From assembly GCA_002388885.1 (NCBI GenBank), contig DGNI01000204.1, forward strand, positions 941 through 11,631: DNA of 10,691 nt, given 5' to 3'. Under the pieces are notes generated by a model. It saw nothing but the letters and a program-made list of their open reading frames with translations. It was not told the origin of the DNA and did no database searches. Each line of letters opens with the position of its first letter. Position 1 is the stretch's first letter. Made by a program: the position numbers and the translations under genes. Shown one piece after another: positions 1-7,407 of the stretch. Source of the DNA: Parvularculaceae bacterium UBA4496 (lineage in GTDB: Bacteria; Pseudomonadota; Alphaproteobacteria; Caulobacterales; Parvularculaceae).

Positions 1-23
1 CTGCAGCTATTCGAGAGTATTGG

Positions 24-809
24 ATGGGGATTATCGGTGAGCTCAGAAAGGCCCTGATCGCACGGCACAAATCCGGCGTTGTCTTCACCCATGTGCCGAA
101 ATGCGGCGGGACTTCGGTTCAAACGGCACTTTTCAGGCATTTCCGGCTTTCGCGCGAACACATCCTTCCGGTTGAATCGCGTGCTGCAGAACGTCTGGGC
201 GCCCCGCATCTGCGACAGGCGGCGGCTTTTCCAGAATTTGAGGCGCTGGAATTGCGAAAGCAGCTCGTCGCCTATGCGCTTTCGCGCGACGTCAAATGCA
301 TCACCGGGCACAACCCAATCAATGAGCCGATCATGAGCGCCCACAAAGGCACGCATAAATTTGTCACCGTATTGCGCGACCCGGTGGAGCGGTTTTGCTC
401 CCATTACCGCTTCGTTTACAAAAGCGGCGTTGCAACCGCCGTGGACGAAAAACTCGACGACTTTCTGGAAACAAACCGCGCCCGCTGGTTCGGTTCAATT
501 TACGTTACATATTTTGGCGGCGCACCCGCCGCAAAACCGGTGATCGAACAGTCCTCAATAGAAAGAGCTCAGAAAATTGTCAGCGGTTTCGATGCAGTCG
601 GCTTTCTTGATCGCATGGACAAGTTCCAACAGCAACTGCGCGACCTGTTAGGCGTCAACGTCAAAATCGACGTTAAAAACCGCACCAAGGACCGGGCGAC
701 CCATTGGCGCGGAGAGATTTCCGACCAACAGCTTGAACGTATTCGTGAGATATGCAGACCAAATATCGAGGTCTATGAATATGCGCGCAAACGCTGCTTG
801 AGCGCCTGA
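24..809 (+). CDS. Sulfotransferase family protein (Sulfotransfer_2-like)
   Basis: A 261-residue protein that probably transfers sulfate from PAPS to an acceptor, likely a glycan or other envelope molecule; the acceptor is unknown. The 5'-phosphosulfate-binding loop is visible as HVPKCGGTSV at residues 23-32, preceded by a hydrophobic strand (VVF); K26 is the expected catalytic/phosphate-binding lysine. The 3'-phosphate-binding segment is LRDPVERFCSHYRF at about 117-130, with R118 and S126 in the expected places. There is no signal peptide or membrane segment, so it is cytosolic or peripheral. The chosen ATG follows a weak GAGAG purine stretch at 13-17. The frame is open to the window edge, so an upstream start cannot be excluded. 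It runs convergently into the PagL-like gene with 21 bp between stops. The fold assignment is secure; the substrate is not. Confidence 0.85.
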   Translation: MGIIGELRKALIARHKSGVVFTHVPKCGGTSVQTALFRHFRLSREHILPVESRAAERLGAPHLRQAAAFPEFEALELRKQLVAYALSRDVKCITGHNPINEPIMSAHKGTHKFVTVLRDPVERFCSHYRFVYKSGVATAVDEKLDDFLETNRARWFGSIYVTYFGGAPAAKPVIEQSSIERAQKIVSGFDAVGFLDRMDKFQQQLRDLLGVNVKIDVKNRTKDRATHWRGEISDQQLERIREICRPNIEVYEYARKRCLSA

Positions 810-830
810 AGGTTTCGCCGCGAATGAGTT

Positions 831-1385
831 CTAGAAACGCAAACCCAAGCGGGCGCCGATCTGGTCCATGCCTTCATTGTCAGTGCAAAGACCCGCGTTC
901 GAAATATGGTTCCAGTGAAACGACGCGCTGATGCGATCCGTCAGCCTGTAACCGACATCCCCGGCGATGCGGAACAGGACGCGGCAGCCGTAAAACACGG
1001 TTTCATCGACGCGGCCTGCATCGACGATGGGATCGAACATATCGGTTTCGCCATTGTGAATGCTAAAGCCCGGGCTGACTGCCACGAACCACTTCGATCC
1101 CAGCTCAAGCTTCCATTCAAGGCCCGTATAAACCTGACTGGTCGCATCGGAATCGGTTGCGATCGTCGCACCTATCAGCGGGCGCGGCGCGCCGAGAACT
1201 GTCAGAATTCGCGGTGATGAAAAAAGCGCTTCGGCGTTGATAGCCGCGCCGTCTTCCTTACTCGACCCGAAACCGCAACAGCTTTGCACGTAAACGCCGG
1301 CGCGCACTTCGTCGATAATTTGCGCGGACGCAGCGCCGAACGAACCCAGCGCCAGCATAACCGACAAAATCACGATACGCATCAT
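831..1385 (-). CDS. PagL-like acyloxyacyl hydrolase (lipid A 3-O-deacylase family), secreted
   Basis: A predicted outer-membrane beta-barrel of 184 residues. It starts with a good Sec signal peptide (residues 1-21: MMR, a hydrophobic core, then AASA before Q) and ends in an aromatic residue (GLRF), typical of barrels. Alternating beta-strand-like segments fill the middle. The C-terminal block HISNAG...NEGMD (150-164) matches the PagL active-site region, where His and Ser (H150, S152) are followed 12 residues later by the catalytic acid. P. aeruginosa PagL has Glu there; this protein has Asp (D164). PagL removes the 3-O acyl chain of lipid A in the outer membrane. An upstream in-frame ATG at 1415 gives 10 more residues, but it lacks a ribosome site and would spoil the signal peptide. 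The ATG at 1385 has a GGGGG run 11 nt upstream. A second ATG follows directly at 1382. Activity is inferred, not shown. Confidence 0.72.
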   Translation of the reverse strand: MMRIVILSVMLALGSFGAASAQIIDEVRAGVYVQSCCGFGSSKEDGAAINAEALFSSPRILTVLGAPRPLIGATIATDSDATSQVYTGLEWKLELGSKWFVAVSPGFSIHNGETDMFDPIVDAGRVDETVFYGCRVLFRIAGDVGYRLTDRISASFHWNHISNAGLCTDNEGMDQIGARLGLRF

Positions 1386-1427
1386 CACGTTATTCACCCC
1401 CAAAACATGAATCATTTTAGACCGTTA

Positions 1428-1445
1428 AAGGATTAATCAATCCTT
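1428..1445. repeat. Small perfect inverted repeat (hairpin) between priA and the PagL-like gene
   Basis: AAGGATT (1428-1434) and AATCCTT (1439-1445) form a 7 bp perfect stem around a 4-nt loop, in the 85-bp gap between the priA stop and the PagL-like start. The stem is AT-rich and is followed on the minus strand only by TTTAA, so it is a poor intrinsic terminator. It could equally be an operator for the downstream minus-strand gene, or chance. Confidence 0.3.
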
Positions 1446-1470
1446 ACAACAGCGGGGCTTTCTGGTTCCT

Positions 1471-3690
1471 TTACAGGAAGTTATAGGGATTGATATCGAC
1501 AGAAATGCGAACCACGGATGTTTTCTTGATCCGCGACAGCCAGTCGGAAAGATAGGCCTGCAGATGAACATTGCGCCGGGCTTTGACGAGCATGCGCTGG
1601 CGCGCAATGCCGCGAAGCCGATAGATCGGCGTTCGCGCAGGGCCAAGAATTTCAACGCCATCCGCTAACGGGGCCGCCATACGCATCGCTTTCGCCATAT
1701 TATCAAGCGCAATTTCGTCCCGCGAGCGCAGGGTGACCGATGCGAGCCGCCCATAGGGCGGGTAGCCGAGCGACCTACGCCCTTCAGCCTCAGCGGCAAG
1801 GAATGCGTCGCGGTCGCCGGACGCCAGCGCCTGCAGAACGCCCGCATGGGGCTGATAGGTTTGTAAAAGCGCGCGACCCGGTTTTTTAGCGCGCCCCGCA
1901 CGGCCCGTGACCTGCGACAACAACTGATAGGTGCGCTCGCCCGCGCGCAGATCGCCGCCGGAAAGTCCGAGATCAGCATCGACGACGCCGACGAGCGTGA
2001 GGTTCGGAAAGTGATGTCCTTTTGCGGCGACCTGCGTTGCAATAAGAATATCAATTTCGCCGTTCTGCATCGCGTCCAGCACTTCACGCATGGCGCGCGG
2101 GCCCGGGGCTGTATCCGAAGACAGAACGGAGATGTTCGCATCGGGCCAGCGCGCGCGCGCTTCTTCGGCGACGCGCTCAACACCCGGACCACAAGGCGTT
2201 AAGGAATCCACCGCATTGCATTCCGGGCATGCGGACGGCTTCGGCATGGAAAATCCGGTGTGGTGACAGACCAGCCGTTTGTCGAAACGGTGTTCGACCA
2301 GCATCGTGTCAGAGCCTGGCGCGGTCATCTTGTGACCGCAACGGCGGCATAAGGTCATCGGCGCGTAACCGCGGCGATTGAGAAACAACATTGACTGTTC
2401 ATCCGTAGACAGACGTTCATCAATCGCCTTCACCAGCGCGGGCGACAGCCACTTGCCCGCCTCCGGCGCATCTTCACGCATGTCGATCAGGCCGATGTCC
2501 GGCAGCGCCGCCTCGGCGAACCGCGCCGGCAGGCCCACAGCGCCGTATCGGCCTTCGTCCACATTGACGACGGTTTCCAGCGACGGCGTTGCGGATGCGA
2601 GAATGACGGGAAAACCAGCGCGGGCGCCGCGCGCGACGCTAAGGTCGCGAGCGTGATAGATGACGCCTTCCTCCTGCTTGTAGGCGTTGTCGTGCTCCTC
2701 ATCGACAACGATCAATTTCAGATTGGGAAAGGGTAGGAACAGCGCTGAACGCGCGCCAACGACCAGCCGCGCGGACCCTTCCGCCACGCGCCGCCAAGTG
2801 CGCCGGCGCTGGGCGCCCGTCAGTTCCGAATGCCATGGCGCGGGCGCGGCGGCGAAGCGTTCTTCAACCCGCCCTAGAAACGGCAAGGTCAATGCGATCT
2901 CCGGCAACAGGATCAATACTTGTGCGGCTGGATCGAGCTTCAGCGCTTCAGCGACAGCTTCAAGATAGACTTCGGTTTTTCCCGACCCGGTGACGCCGTC
3001 GATCAGGATCGCTTTGTGTTCGCCGCGCGCGACGGTTTTCTTGATTTCATCGGCGGCGAATTGCTGGTCGTCCGAAAGGTTATGTCCGGCGCGCGACAGG
3101 TCCGGCGGATCGAACGGCGGGTCCGGATCAATATCGACGCGCGTCAACGCGCCCGCATCTGCAAGACCGCGCACGACGCCATCGCTGACGCCCGCGGCCG
3201 ATGCGAGTTCGGCCGTCGTCATGGGCGCATCACTCGCAATATCAAGAACGGCTTTTCGCTGAGGCGTCAGACGCGCCGGTTTTGCGCCACCCGCGACAAA
3301 CGCCGTCTGCATTCGAGGACCTTCGAGCGCATCCGAAACCCGCATCACCATTCGGAGGATCGCCCCCAGCGGAAACATGGTGTAGTCCGCCGTCCAGTTG
3401 ATGAAATCGATAAGTTCGCCCGAAAGCGGCGGCGCATCGATCACGTCGATAATGGCTTTTAGCTTTTCGGGGGCCGCAGGATCGCCGTTGGACGGCCAGA
3501 CAACGCCAGTAACCTCCCGCGGGCCAAAGGGCGCGCGCACAAAAGTCCCGGGCTCTGGCGCATCCCCCACTGCACAGAGATAGTCATACGCCTTGGGCAA
3601 AGGCAGCGGAAACAACACGCTAACGCAGCTTTGGAGGCCAAGTCCGCCGTTTTCAGCGGGCGCACCCATTATGCGTTGGCTGATATTCAT
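1471..3690 (-). CDS. priA: Primosomal protein N' (replication restart helicase PriA)
   Basis: PriA is the 3'-to-5' superfamily 2 helicase that recognises stalled forks and starts reloading of the DnaB helicase. With the ATG at 3690 the protein has 739 residues, the usual family size. The N-terminal DNA-binding domain starts with VSVLFPLPLPKAYDY. Helicase motifs are clear: Walker A GVTGSGKT at 232-239 and DEEH at 330-333, followed later by SATPSLET and the GRAGR motif. The zinc region between the helicase lobes keeps one site, C448/C451 (CRRC) and C488/C491 (CPEC). In the other site only C475 remains; the other three ligand positions are A457, S460 and T478. The ORF reaches back to 3768, but that would overlap the divergent gene and add a non-family tail; an ATG at 3669 is also possible. 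Transcription probably starts in the short divergent gap to the DUF1036 gene. Confidence 0.95.
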   Translation of the reverse strand: MNISQRIMGAPAENGGLGLQSCVSVLFPLPLPKAYDYLCAVGDAPEPGTFVRAPFGPREVTGVVWPSNGDPAAPEKLKAIIDVIDAPPLSGELIDFINWTADYTMFPLGAILRMVMRVSDALEGPRMQTAFVAGGAKPARLTPQRKAVLDIASDAPMTTAELASAAGVSDGVVRGLADAGALTRVDIDPDPPFDPPDLSRAGHNLSDDQQFAADEIKKTVARGEHKAILIDGVTGSGKTEVYLEAVAEALKLDPAAQVLILLPEIALTLPFLGRVEERFAAAPAPWHSELTGAQRRRTWRRVAEGSARLVVGARSALFLPFPNLKLIVVDEEHDNAYKQEEGVIYHARDLSVARGARAGFPVILASATPSLETVVNVDEGRYGAVGLPARFAEAALPDIGLIDMREDAPEAGKWLSPALVKAIDERLSTDEQSMLFLNRRGYAPMTLCRRCGHKMTAPGSDTMLVEHRFDKRLVCHHTGFSMPKPSACPECNAVDSLTPCGPGVERVAEEARARWPDANISVLSSDTAPGPRAMREVLDAMQNGEIDILIATQVAAKGHHFPNLTLVGVVDADLGLSGGDLRAGERTYQLLSQVTGRAGRAKKPGRALLQTYQPHAGVLQALASGDRDAFLAAEAEGRRSLGYPPYGRLASVTLRSRDEIALDNMAKAMRMAAPLADGVEILGPARTPIYRLRGIARQRMLVKARRNVHLQAYLSDWLSRIKKTSVVRISVDINPYNFL

Positions 3691-3767
3691 GTTTGCGTGC
3701 TTGATCCTGCCTGCAGTTTCGGGTGAATTACAGCCACTTATCGGTAGTGCAATCCGGGCGGAGCGCA

Positions 3768-4787
3768 ATGCGTATCATCTTTTTCTCTCTTCTGCTTTTT
3801 GTTGTGACCACCGGCAATGCTGACGCCAAATACAGTTTCTGCAACAAGTCGAGTTATGCGCTGTCCGCCGCCATTGGCTATGTGGATGGCGACCGGCTGG
3901 CCACGCGCGGCTGGTGGCGCCTGCGCCCCGGTCAGTGCAAGGTGGTGTTAACCGAGCAAGCGAAGCCCGGCCGCTATTTCGTTTATGCCGAAGCCATCCC
4001 GGGACACAAAGGCGCTTTGCGCACCTGGTCCGGCGATACGGCGCTTTGTGTGGAAAACGCGGGCTTCTTCAATCTGCGCAATCAGGATGTCTGCCGCGAC
4101 GATCCGATGCGGCAACGAAGGTTTTTCAATGTCGAGGTGACCGAACAGGCGGGCGGCAACTGGCAGACGGACTTCACTGAAGCTAGCACTTACACGGTTT
4201 ACTCGGCGGAAGTCGCAGGCGTGCAACGGCTTTTGAGCGACATCGGCGTCGATGCCGGTCGGGTTGACGGCGCCATGGGCCGCACAACACAGCGCGCGCT
4301 CGCTAACTACCGCAAACAAAAAGGCCTCTCCGAGGGCTATTCCATCGACGACGAAGTGATTGACGCGCTGATTGAAGACGCCAACGCCCGCGAAGCAAAG
4401 CTCGGCCTCTTCCAGTGCAACAAGACCAACGCGCCCGTATGGGCCGCCATTGCATCGGCCGAGGATGAAGACGCCTACACATCGAAAGGCTGGTGGAAAA
4501 TCGAACCCGGCGATTGCGCGAAAATCGTCAAGGGCGCGCTCGCGAAAGATCACTATTACGTCTATGGCGTTATGGAAGATCCGGCTGGGGACCGGCCCAT
4601 TACTGGCGGCGAGAAAAGTTTCTGCGTCAATGTCATCATGTTCAACCTCAGCGACGAACTCGCCTGCGCAGATCAGGATCTTGAGGCAGCGTCGTTCCGC
4701 CGGATTGAAATTGGCGGCGCGCAATCATTGAACTTTGATTTTACACCTGAAATGTTCGCCGCGCCCTCGGAAGCCGGCGGAGAATAA
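3768..4787 (+). CDS. Secreted protein with two DUF1036 domains flanking a peptidoglycan-binding-like domain
   Basis: A 339-residue exported protein of unknown function. Residues 1-20 form a signal peptide with an ADA cleavage site. Residues about 22-125 are a first DUF1036 domain (CNKSSY...RGWWRLRPGQC...YFVYAE). Residues about 152-187 resemble a PGBD_1 peptidoglycan-binding helix set (VQRLLSDIG...GRVDGAMGRTTQRAL). Residues about 212-325 are a second DUF1036 domain (QCNKTN...KGWWKIEPGDC...YYVYG). Each copy has four cysteines with nearly the same spacing: C25/C57/C94/C109 and C217/C250/C286/C300, suggesting structural disulfides in the periplasm. The ATG at 3768 is preceded by GGAG at 3760-3763. 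An upstream GTG at 3723 would bury the signal peptide. It lies 14 nt upstream of the HAD gene and so probably heads an operon with it and dapD. The domains suggest a cell-wall-associated role (inference). Confidence 0.85.
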   Translation: MRIIFFSLLLFVVTTGNADAKYSFCNKSSYALSAAIGYVDGDRLATRGWWRLRPGQCKVVLTEQAKPGRYFVYAEAIPGHKGALRTWSGDTALCVENAGFFNLRNQDVCRDDPMRQRRFFNVEVTEQAGGNWQTDFTEASTYTVYSAEVAGVQRLLSDIGVDAGRVDGAMGRTTQRALANYRKQKGLSEGYSIDDEVIDALIEDANAREAKLGLFQCNKTNAPVWAAIASAEDEDAYTSKGWWKIEPGDCAKIVKGALAKDHYYVYGVMEDPAGDRPITGGEKSFCVNVIMFNLSDELACADQDLEAASFRRIEIGGAQSLNFDFTPEMFAAPSEAGGE

Positions 4788-4801
4788 ACGACGAGTTTTC
4801 A

Positions 4802-5509
4802 TTGCCCGATCTAATCCACGTCGAAAACTGGGTTTTCGATCTCGACAACACGCTTTACGGCGCGCAAGAGCAGCTGTTTCCGCAGATGGACGTGCGGATG
4901 ACGGCGTTTATCCGCGAGCGCCTGTCCATGAACCATGACGATGCGCGCCGAATGCAGAAAGACTATTACGTCGAATATGGCACGACCATGAGCGGGTTGA
5001 TGACCGAGCATGACGTGTGTCCCGATGAATTTCTCGAATACGTTCACGACATCGACATTGCGCATCTGAAGGAAAATAAGGGCCTCGGCGCGGCGCTGGC
5101 CTCGCTGCCGGGACGGAAATTCATCTTCACCAACGGGTCGGTGAAGCACGCCGAAAACGTCGCCGGGGCGCTGGGCGTGCTGCATCATTTCGACGAGATT
5201 TTCGACATCAAGGCGGCCGGCTATGCGCCAAAGCCAAAACGCGAGCCTTACGAAAAGTTTCTGACATCGCATGGCATCAACCCTCGACGCGCCGCCATGT
5301 TTGAAGACATCGTGCAAAACCTTGAAGCGCCGCACGCGCTCGGCATGACAACCGTGCTTGTGCATTCCGACGCTGCGTGGCTTGATGACGAGCCCCATGA
5401 CAAACGCCCCGCGAGAGCGAGCGAGACGGCGCCCCATATTCATTACGTTACGGATGATTTAACCGCGTTTCTGAATGCCGCCAATAAAGCGCACGTAAAA
5501 GCCAGTTAA
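4802..5509 (+). CDS. HAD-superfamily pyrimidine 5'-nucleotidase (SDT1-like)
   Basis: A 235-residue cytosolic phosphatase of the HAD superfamily, closest by motif pattern to the pyrimidine 5'-nucleotidase/SDT1 group that dephosphorylates UMP- and CMP-type nucleotides. Motif I is FDLDNTLY (nucleophile D13, acid D15), motif II is IFTNGS (T110), motif III the lysine of APKPK (K144 or K146), and motif IV is MFEDIVQNL (E168, D169). A helical cap lies at about 20-95. The start is TTG at 4802: no ATG precedes motif I, and the first internal ATG (residue 29) would remove the catalytic Asp. A weak GACGAG-type site lies just upstream. Spacing is 14 nt after the DUF1036 gene and 9 nt before dapD, so the three are probably co-transcribed. 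The exact substrate is inferred. Confidence 0.88.
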   Translation: MPDLIHVENWVFDLDNTLYGAQEQLFPQMDVRMTAFIRERLSMNHDDARRMQKDYYVEYGTTMSGLMTEHDVCPDEFLEYVHDIDIAHLKENKGLGAALASLPGRKFIFTNGSVKHAENVAGALGVLHHFDEIFDIKAAGYAPKPKREPYEKFLTSHGINPRRAAMFEDIVQNLEAPHALGMTTVLVHSDAAWLDDEPHDKRPARASETAPHIHYVTDDLTAFLNAANKAHVKAS

Positions 5510-5518
5510 AGAACCACC

Positions 5519-6361
5519 ATGACCGATAAAGCTGCATTGGAATCTGTCATCAACGCCGCGTGGGAAAACCGCGCGGGCGTTTCCCTTGAAACGAAAGGCG
5601 AGGTTCGCGAGGCGGTCAACGAAACGCTTGCTCTGCTCGATCAGGGCGCGGCCCGCGTCGCCGAACCCGTCGAAGGTCAAGGCAACCTCAAGGAATGGCA
5701 AGTCAATCAATGGCTGAAAAAGGCCGTGCTGTTGTCTTTCCGCCTGAACGACAACCGCTTGATCGACGGCGTCAACGGACCCTGGTGGGACAAGGTCGAA
5801 ACAAAATTTTCGGGTTGGAGGGAAGAAAACTTCCGCAAGGGCGGCTTCCGCGTGGTGCCGCCGGCGACCGTGCGCCGCGGTTCTTTTATCGCGAAGAACG
5901 CCGTCCTGATGCCGTCTTATGTCAATATCGGGGCCTATGTCGGCGAAAGCGCAATGATCGACACCTGGGCGACGGTCGGCTCCTGCGCGCAGATCGGCGC
6001 GAACTGTCACATCTCCGGCGGCGCGGGCATTGGCGGCGTTCTTGAGCCGCTGCAGGCAAACCCGGTCGTCATCGAAGACAATTGTTTCGTCGGCGCGCGC
6101 GCTGAAGTCGCCGAAGGCGTTATCGTGCGCGAAGGCTCGGTGCTTTCCATGGGCGTTTATCTCGGCGCATCGACGAAGATCGTGAACCGAGAAACCGGCG
6201 CCGTTCTTTACGGCGAGGTACCGCCCTATTCGGTTGTGGTTTCCGGCTCGATGCCGTCGGAAAAAGGCGGCCCCAATCTTTATTGCGCCGTCATCGTCAA
6301 ACAAGTTGATGAAAAAACACGCGCAAAAACATCCGTCAACGAACTGTTGCGGAACGCGTAG
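5519..6361 (+). CDS. dapD: 2,3,4,5-tetrahydropyridine-2,6-dicarboxylate N-succinyltransferase
   Basis: DapD transfers succinyl from succinyl-CoA to tetrahydrodipicolinate, making N-succinyl-2-amino-6-ketopimelate in the succinylase branch of meso-diaminopimelate and lysine synthesis. The 280-residue length fits the family. An N-terminal helical domain is followed by hexapeptide repeats of a left-handed beta-helix (about 112-245), with the family signature around [15 protein letters not shown] and [12 protein letters not shown]148 and E196 sit in the positions expected for the catalytic Asp and Glu. The enzyme is a cytosolic trimer in known members. Its start lies 9 nt after the HAD stop, with only a weak AAAGAA ribosome site, consistent with operon translation. 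Its last 26 bp overlap the 3' end of the convergent deacetylase-like gene. Confidence 0.97.
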   Translation: MTDKAALESVINAAWENRAGVSLETKGEVREAVNETLALLDQGAARVAEPVEGQGNLKEWQVNQWLKKAVLLSFRLNDNRLIDGVNGPWWDKVETKFSGWREENFRKGGFRVVPPATVRRGSFIAKNAVLMPSYVNIGAYVGESAMIDTWATVGSCAQIGANCHISGGAGIGGVLEPLQANPVVIEDNCFVGARAEVAEGVIVREGSVLSMGVYLGASTKIVNRETGAVLYGEVPPYSVVVSGSMPSEKGGPNLYCAVIVKQVDEKTRAKTSVNELLRNA

Positions 6362-7340
6362 CCTGCTCTAAACCGGTTTCTTTTTCTGCGGCCATGCACA
6401 CATAGCCTTCCGGGCCGACAAACCGGATCGGGCGATCTTTGGCGACCTCACACAGCACATCGAGAAAATGATGAATGCGGTTCGGCACGCCGAAATTCCT
6501 GATTGCCACACAAATGCAAGGCGTTTCGCATTCCTCGATGTACGTTTCGACAGCACGACGCAACATTCCCGGCGCATAGAAAGCCTGTGGCCGGAAAACA
6601 TCGCGCGCATGCCCTCTCTTGAATCCTGTCGAAACTGCTGAATAAACTGACACGATCCACATGCCGGGATGGGCGAAATCGCGGCGGCGATAGGATGTGA
6701 GCGGGATCGCCCAGAAATCTTCCGCCACGGCGCTGCCCGCCAATTCCGGCTGAAACGGCGTTAGCGGGACGGACACCATGGATGGCCGCACGCCGAGACT
6801 TTTCGTACCCGGATAGAGCGCTGAAATGCGCCGCGGCCGCAGCCCCGACTCAAGCGTCAGATCATAACGTACGCCAAGCGAGGCGAATTTTTCCATGCAA
6901 TACGCCGCACTCCACATATCGCCCATACGCGCCGCCTGGCAGCGAAACCCGAAATTTTCACTGAAATTTGCGACCGCTTCTTCGATGGTTTCATTGATGA
7001 GCGCCGCATCCGCATAGTTCGCACGCCAGCCACGATCTGTCTTTTCAATGCTGTGAATATGGAGACCGATTTCATCGCCTTCCCGCCGGCGCGCCTCCAA
7101 CTCTGCCTGATAGCGTTTCGCGATCGCAAACGCGTCGCCATAAACACCGGCGATATGCCGGTCCATGCGCACATACCAGCCGAAAGAAGCCTTGGCGCCG
7201 GTCCTGTCTTCAAGCTCGGCCCGACGCAAAGCCATTTCACGCAACGCAACGCCGGCGCTGTCGAAAGTTTGCGTCTGCTCGCCCGGCATTCTCTCGTCGG
7301 GCTCTAGATCAATGGCGAAGTGGACTGGTATCGAATTCAT
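6336..7340 (-). CDS. Polysaccharide-deacetylase-like protein (NodB-fold, divergent)
   Basis: A 334-residue protein without a signal peptide or membrane segment. The N-terminus [10 protein letters not shown] (D11, E13) resembles the first acidic metal/catalytic motif of the NodB-type carbohydrate esterase fold. GLHIHS at about 92-97 supplies two histidines where metal ligands are expected, though the classic HSxxHP form is absent. A conserved-looking RMGDMWS segment (about 138-144) and a C-terminal strand region follow. If active it would hydrolyse an N-acetyl or similar C-N bond on a sugar; this is inference. It sits 67 nt downstream of the cupin gene on the same strand and may share its transcript. 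Its 3' end overlaps dapD by 26 bp. The ATG at 7340 has no strong ribosome site. It could be a catalytically altered member of the superfamily. Confidence 0.6.
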   Translation of the reverse strand: MNSIPVHFAIDLEPDERMPGEQTQTFDSAGVALREMALRRAELEDRTGAKASFGWYVRMDRHIAGVYGDAFAIAKRYQAELEARRREGDEIGLHIHSIEKTDRGWRANYADAALINETIEEAVANFSENFGFRCQAARMGDMWSAAYCMEKFASLGVRYDLTLESGLRPRRISALYPGTKSLGVRPSMVSVPLTPFQPELAGSAVAEDFWAIPLTSYRRRDFAHPGMWIVSVYSAVSTGFKRGHARDVFRPQAFYAPGMLRRAVETYIEECETPCICVAIRNFGVPNRIHHFLDVLCEVAKDRPIRFVGPEGYVCMAAEKETGLEQATRSATVR

Positions 7341-7407
7341 CAGTCTTAACAGGCTCTGTAACCGTTAGAATATCTGAGACCCGAACCTGCCTGCAAAGAC
7401 TGAAGTT

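Noticed and set aside
810..830. Terminator between the sulfotransferase and the PagL-like gene
   Set aside because: The 21-bp gap has no stem with a following T run on either strand.
1425..1436. TTAA-AGGA-TTAA resembling a CtrA binding site upstream of the PagL-like gene
   Set aside because: The spacing is four bases; the CtrA full site is TTAA-N7-TTAA. The similarity is too weak to call.
3691..3768. Extension of priA to the longest start at 3768
   Set aside because: The added residues do not resemble PriA N-termini, and the extension would cover the whole divergent gap up to the start of the neighbouring gene.
3948..4724. A 258-residue open frame on the minus strand opposite the DUF1036 gene
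   Set aside because: It has no recognisable motif, and the plus-strand frame carries a signal peptide and two matching domains. It is a shadow of a GC-rich gene.
5459..6304. A 281-residue open frame on the minus strand opposite dapD
   Set aside because: dapD is unmistakable on the plus strand; the antisense frame is rich in His/Asp/Arg and matches no family pattern.
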